DNA of 64,000 nucleotides, from positions 65,788 through 129,787 of the forward strand of contig CAKRVB010000003.1 in assembly GCA_934408725.1 (NCBI GenBank). Direction: 5' to 3'. The DNA is from an uncultured Marvinbryantia sp. (GTDB lineage: Bacteria; Bacillota; Clostridia; Lachnospirales; Lachnospiraceae). Made by a program: the position numbers and the translations under genes. The notes beneath the pieces were generated by a model, which saw only the letters and a list, made by a program, of their open reading frames with translations, was not told the DNA's origin and searched no databases. The stretch's first letter is position 1, and each line of letters opens with the position of its first letter. Of the stretch, positions 61,274 through 64,000 are shown one piece after another.

Positions 61274-62047
61274 ATGGATTTAATAATTATCAGACATGGC
61301 GATCCTGACTATGAGCATGATACCCTGACCGAACACGGCTGGAAAGAGGCTGAGATTCTTTCTCATCGGATCAGTCAGTTAAACGTCAGAGATTTTTATG
61401 TATCACCGCTTGGCCGTGCACAGGATACCGCATCCTGCACTTTAAAGGTCATGAACCGGACAGCCACTACTCTGGACTGGCTTCAGGAATTCCCGGCCCG
61501 TGTCTATCTGGATCAGAATGAACATCTGCTGGAAGCCTATCCAGACCGACAGATCCGTGATGGCAGGCTGACTGCCAATGTATCCTGGGACATTCTTCCA
61601 TCTTATTTATGGAGTCACCCGGAATATTTTCATCCAACAGAATGGAGAAACAGTGAGATTGTAAAGGCCGGTGATTTTCTTTCCGTTTACGATCATGTGA
61701 TTCAGAAATTTGACCGCCTGCTTTCTTCTTATGGCTATGTCCGTGAAAATGGCATCTACAAGGTCACCCGCTCCAATCGGGACACCATTGTATTTTTCTG
61801 TCACTTCGGACTGGAATGTGTCTTGTTGTCTCATCTGATGGGAATTTCCCCATTTATTTTATGGCATACTACTGCTTTTGCACCGACCTCTGTGACAACC
61901 ATTCATTCCGAAGAACGAGAACAGGGCATTGCCTGTTTCCGCGCTGCACAGTTGGGGGATATTTCTCATCTGTGGGCTGCTGGTCTTAAGCCATCCTTCT
62001 CCGCACGTTTCTGCGAGACCTATGATACTGCAGAACAACGTCATTAA
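61274..62047 (+). CDS. Histidine phosphatase family protein
   Basis: The protein has 257 residues from the ATG at 61274 (AGGAG 8 nt upstream; a TTG at 61268 is less likely). It has LIIIRHGDPDYE with the catalytic RHG, VSPLGRAQDTA, and FFCHFGLECVLLSHL with the second catalytic histidine. The phosphoglycerate-mutase-like family acts on sugar phosphates, nucleotides or proteins; the substrate is unknown. A middle insert of about 70 residues (EFPARVYLD to SSYGYVREN) is longer than in small members. It precedes apbE by 18 bp. Confidence 0.85.
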   Translation: MDLIIIRHGDPDYEHDTLTEHGWKEAEILSHRISQLNVRDFYVSPLGRAQDTASCTLKVMNRTATTLDWLQEFPARVYLDQNEHLLEAYPDRQIRDGRLTANVSWDILPSYLWSHPEYFHPTEWRNSEIVKAGDFLSVYDHVIQKFDRLLSSYGYVRENGIYKVTRSNRDTIVFFCHFGLECVLLSHLMGISPFILWHTTAFAPTSVTTIHSEEREQGIACFRAAQLGDISHLWAAGLKPSFSARFCETYDTAEQRH

Positions 62048-62065
62048 GGAAGGGATTCAGACTTT

Positions 62066-63049
62066 ATGAAAAAAACAAAAACGATTTTTCTTTCCTGTCT
62101 GCTTCTGTTTTCTGCCACCGGATGTGGCATGCAGAAGAACCAGCAGTCCGACGAACAGCTTTATGAAAAAAACTTTATCTATTTTGATACCGTTATCGGT
62201 CTGCAGTTCTATGCCGGAGAAAATGGGCAGGAGCTTATGGATCACTGTATAGAAATGTGCGGAGAATATGAAAATACTTTCAGTCGTACATTGGAAACCA
62301 GTGAACTGTATGCCATCAATCATCGAACGGAAAATACTGTCACCGTATCCGATGACGTTGCCGAACTCATCTCTGTTGGCCTGAAATATTATCAGATCTC
62401 CAATGGGAAATTTGATATTACTGTTGCTCCATTATCAGATCTGTGGGATTTCAAAAGCGAAGACGCCAGCGTACCAGATGTAGATGATATTGCGGAAGCA
62501 CTAAGCAAAGTAGGCGCTGACCAGCTCTCTCTGTCCGGCAATACCCTGACCTTTGCTTCGGATGATGTGATGATCGACCTGGGTGCACTGGTAAAAGGAT
62601 TTGCAGCCGACCAGATGAAGACTTATCTGACTGAAAATGGCGTAACTTCTGGTCTTCTGAATCTGGGAGGTAATGTACTGACCATTGGCAGCCGACCAGA
62701 TGGATCTGACTGGAGTATTGGCATCCAAAAACCATTTGATGACAATGACCCTATCATTGACGTGGTAAAAGTAAAAGATCAGACTGTTGTCTCCTCCGGT
62801 ATCTATGAACGTTACTTCAAACAGGATGGTGTCATCTATCACCATATCCTGGATCCAGATACCGGTTATCCAATACAGAATGATCTCTGGGGCGTGTCGA
62901 TTATCTGTGATTCTTCCCTCACCGGCGATGCTCTAAGCACTACCTGCATGACACTTGGATATGAAAAAGCAAATGACCTGATTCAATCTCTGGATCAGAC
63001 AGAAGCTGAATTCGTCTTGGATGACTGCAAACTGAAAAAAACATTTTAG
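62066..63049 (+). CDS. apbE: FAD:protein FMN transferase, lipoprotein
   Basis: The 327-residue protein has a signal peptide with lipobox SATGC (Cys20), then FIYFDTVIGLQFY, ISNGKFDITVAPLSDLW, IDLGALVKGFAAD and GGNVLTIG, the ApbE set. HHILDPDTGYPIQN and SLTGDALSTTCMTLG hold Mg-binding residues. It attaches FMN to a threonine or serine of exported flavoproteins such as RnfG, NqrC or fumarate-reductase-like enzymes. No such target lies in the window. It is in an operon with the NusG_II gene 10 bp downstream. Confidence 0.93.
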   Translation: MKKTKTIFLSCLLLFSATGCGMQKNQQSDEQLYEKNFIYFDTVIGLQFYAGENGQELMDHCIEMCGEYENTFSRTLETSELYAINHRTENTVTVSDDVAELISVGLKYYQISNGKFDITVAPLSDLWDFKSEDASVPDVDDIAEALSKVGADQLSLSGNTLTFASDDVMIDLGALVKGFAADQMKTYLTENGVTSGLLNLGGNVLTIGSRPDGSDWSIGIQKPFDDNDPIIDVVKVKDQTVVSSGIYERYFKQDGVIYHHILDPDTGYPIQNDLWGVSIICDSSLTGDALSTTCMTLGYEKANDLIQSLDQTEAEFVLDDCKLKKTF

Positions 63050-63059
63050 GAATAATATT

Positions 63060-63434
63060 ATGAAGCAAAAACGAAATACTTATCTTTTTCTTCTAGTACT
63101 GCTGGTGATTATCGGTGCCGGCTTTCTGATTCAAAGATATTTCTTTGGAAAAACCGGTGCTACAGCTATCATTGAACAGGATGGAGAAACCATCAGCGAA
63201 TTAGATCTGAGTAAAGACACTGAGCTTGTCCTGGATGACGGTAACGGTGGCAGCAACACCATCACAGTAAAGAATGGAAAAATTGCTGTTACCGACGCTA
63301 ATTGTCCTGATCTTGTCTGTGTACACACCGGCTCTATCTCTCAGACAGGAGAAGTCATTGCCTGCCTTCCACATAAGTTAATTATTACGATTTCAGAGGA
63401 AAAAAATAGCGATTTAGATGCGATTGTCTGGTAA
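63060..63434 (+). CDS. NusG domain II-containing membrane-anchored protein
   Basis: The 124-residue protein has an N-terminal membrane anchor (about 7-27) and an extracytoplasmic NusG_II domain with VKNGKIAVTDANCPDLVCV and GEVIACLPHKLIITI. Two conserved cysteines are in NCPDLVC and a third in ACLPH. Such genes usually neighbour apbE, Rnf or heptaprenyl-synthase genes in Firmicutes, and their role is not known. The stop codon lies inside the arm of the terminator that follows. Confidence 0.85.
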   Translation: MKQKRNTYLFLLVLLVIIGAGFLIQRYFFGKTGATAIIEQDGETISELDLSKDTELVLDDGNGGSNTITVKNGKIAVTDANCPDLVCVHTGSISQTGEVIACLPHKLIITISEEKNSDLDAIVW

Positions 63435-63456
63435 CTAATAGTAGTTACCAGATTTT
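63428..63456 (+). terminator. Intrinsic terminator after the NusG_II gene
   Basis: CTGGTAACTA / TAGTTACCAG (10-bp perfect arms, ATAG loop) followed by ATTTTT overlaps the stop codon of the preceding gene. Confidence 0.85.
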
Positions 63457-63466
63457 TCTTTATGCG

Positions 63467-63495
63467 AAAAGGCTGTGCAATTTGCACAGCCTTTT
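63467..63495 (+). terminator. Second hairpin terminator
   Basis: AAAAGGCTGTGCAA and TTGCACAGCCTTTT form a 14-bp perfect inverted repeat that carries its own T-tract on both strands. It backs up the first terminator. From here to 63712 I see no gene, only small hairpins such as CGCAGCG/CGCTGCG at 63532-63551. Confidence 0.8.
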
Positions 63496-63712
63496 CAGGA
63501 AAGAGAAAAATTATATTTTGAGGGAGTACTCCGCAGCGTGTGGTCGCTGCGAAGTGTGAGTTATGAAATATATTAGCTCTTTGCTAATATGCTGTTAGTA
63601 TATACAACAAATGTGTTCAAATTATGTTTTCATCCTAAAGAAATCATAAAATTTCTTATGAAACTCTGAATTAAAATAAAAGTATTTATAGCCTTTCAGA
63701 GGTTTTTCTGAG

Positions 63713-63742
63713 CAAAAAAAATCCAGGATATGTTTCCTGGAT
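63713..63742 (-). terminator. Intrinsic terminator of the tRNA cluster
   Basis: On the minus strand, ATCCAGGA / TCCTGGAT (63721-63742) with a 6-nt loop is followed by eight T residues, directly after tRNA-Lys. Confidence 0.85.
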
Positions 63743-63748
63743 AAAAAG

Positions 63749-63821
63749 TGAAGCATCGGGGATTCGAACCCCGGACAACTTGATTAAAAGTCAAGTGCTC
63801 TACCGACTGAGCTAATGCTCC
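63749..63821 (-). tRNA. tRNA-Lys (UUU)
   Basis: This 73-nt cloverleaf is on the minus strand. The acceptor GGAGCAT pairs with ATGCTTC, the D-arm reads TAGCTCAGTCGGTAGAGCA, the anticodon loop CTTTTAA gives UUU, and the T-loop is GGTTCGAATCC. CCA is not encoded. Confidence 0.95.
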
Positions 63822-63836
63822 ATATAAAATTAAAAA

Positions 63837-63909
<73 letters not shown>

Positions 63910-63940
63910 TTATTACCGATGATTGATCATCAGGCAAAAA

Positions 63941-64000
63941 AAATTGCGGGGATAGGATTTGAACCTATGACCTTCGGGTTATGAGCCCGACGAGCTTCCA
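63941..64000 (-). tRNA. Initiator tRNA-fMet (CAU), 5' end outside window
   Basis: The visible 60 nt cover part of the D-arm to the 3' end. The anticodon stem TCGGG/CCCGA with loop CTCATAA has the three G-C pairs typical of initiator tRNA, and the 3' end is CCCCGCAA without CCA. It is cut by the window edge. Confidence 0.88.

Overview
The window looks like the chromosome of a low-to-mid-GC Gram-positive gut anaerobe of the Lachnospiraceae type (Blautia/Dorea/Ruminococcus-like). The clues are the protein families, Big_2 cell-surface repeats, strong AGGAGG-type ribosome binding sites, TIGR02677-02680 (Wadjet II) genes, an ApbE/NusG_II pair and a fused Wzt-Glf protein. This is inferred from content, not from a database match. 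Almost all of it is one cell-surface glycan region of about 45 kb read on the minus strand, so transcription runs from high to low coordinates.

Region by region. (1) 0-5.5 kb: the end of a surface SGNH/Big_2 protein, then a dlt-like acylation operon: an MBOAT acyltransferase, a carrier protein, and an adenylating ligase fused to a nitroreductase. (2) 5.5-10.6 kb: an accessory patch with an AlbA_2/HATPase regulator, a chimeric relative fused to a nuclease remnant, and an AAA-ATPase/DUF1703 protein, with many intergenic repeats. (3) 10.6-18.9 kb: a Wzx flippase module with five glycosyltransferases and a GT-C-like membrane protein, behind a near-consensus promoter. (4) 19-30.8 kb: a DUF2142 protein, UDP-glucose dehydrogenase, two large membrane proteins (one YfhO-like), GtrA, GtrB, a GNAT, a sugar aminotransferase, an FdtA-like ketoisomerase and a nucleotidyltransferase. 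Together these look like synthesis of a 3-amino-3,6-dideoxy sugar and its lipid-linked transfer. (5) 31.2-34.7 kb: hexosamine kinase and GlmS. (6) 34.7-47.8 kb: an ABC-exporter polysaccharide module with Glf, WecB, a GT4-GT2 fusion and more glycosyltransferases; its 34.7-44 kb part is visibly more AT-rich. (7) 48-52.7 kb: a nuclease remnant and a decayed type II Wadjet locus, with JetD whole but JetC and JetA truncated by one large deletion, and a 63-bp minisatellite in front of JetD. (8) 52.7-56.7 kb: rmlCBA, with a divergent MerR-methyltransferase fusion gene. (9) 56.7-59.5 kb: a second ABC exporter whose ATPase is fused to UDP-galactopyranose mutase. (10) 59.5-64 kb: a PLP decarboxylase, a histidine phosphatase, ApbE and NusG_II genes, then a tRNA cluster (Lys, Phe, fMet) on the minus strand.

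How it fits together. RmlA and RmlB supply dTDP-4-keto-6-deoxyglucose. RmlC leads towards rhamnose (RmlD is not in the window), while the FdtA/aminotransferase/GNAT genes lead towards an acylated 3-amino sugar that GtrB, GtrA and a polytopic transferase could attach outside the membrane. Two Glf domains supply UDP-galactofuranose for two ABC exporters, WecB supplies UDP-ManNAc, Ugd supplies UDP-glucuronate, and GlmS plus a hexosamine kinase and a nucleotidyltransferase feed amino sugars. The dlt-like operon may add a carboxylic-acid decoration.

Regulation seen in sequence. A palindrome sits inside a 19-bp promoter spacer upstream of rmlA, opposite the MerR gene. Three near-identical palindromic promoter/terminator elements lie upstream of the DUF1703 gene, the fdtA-like gene and the kinase gene. 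They share an AGTTCC-TTGC promoter layout with the AlbA_2/HATPase regulator gene.
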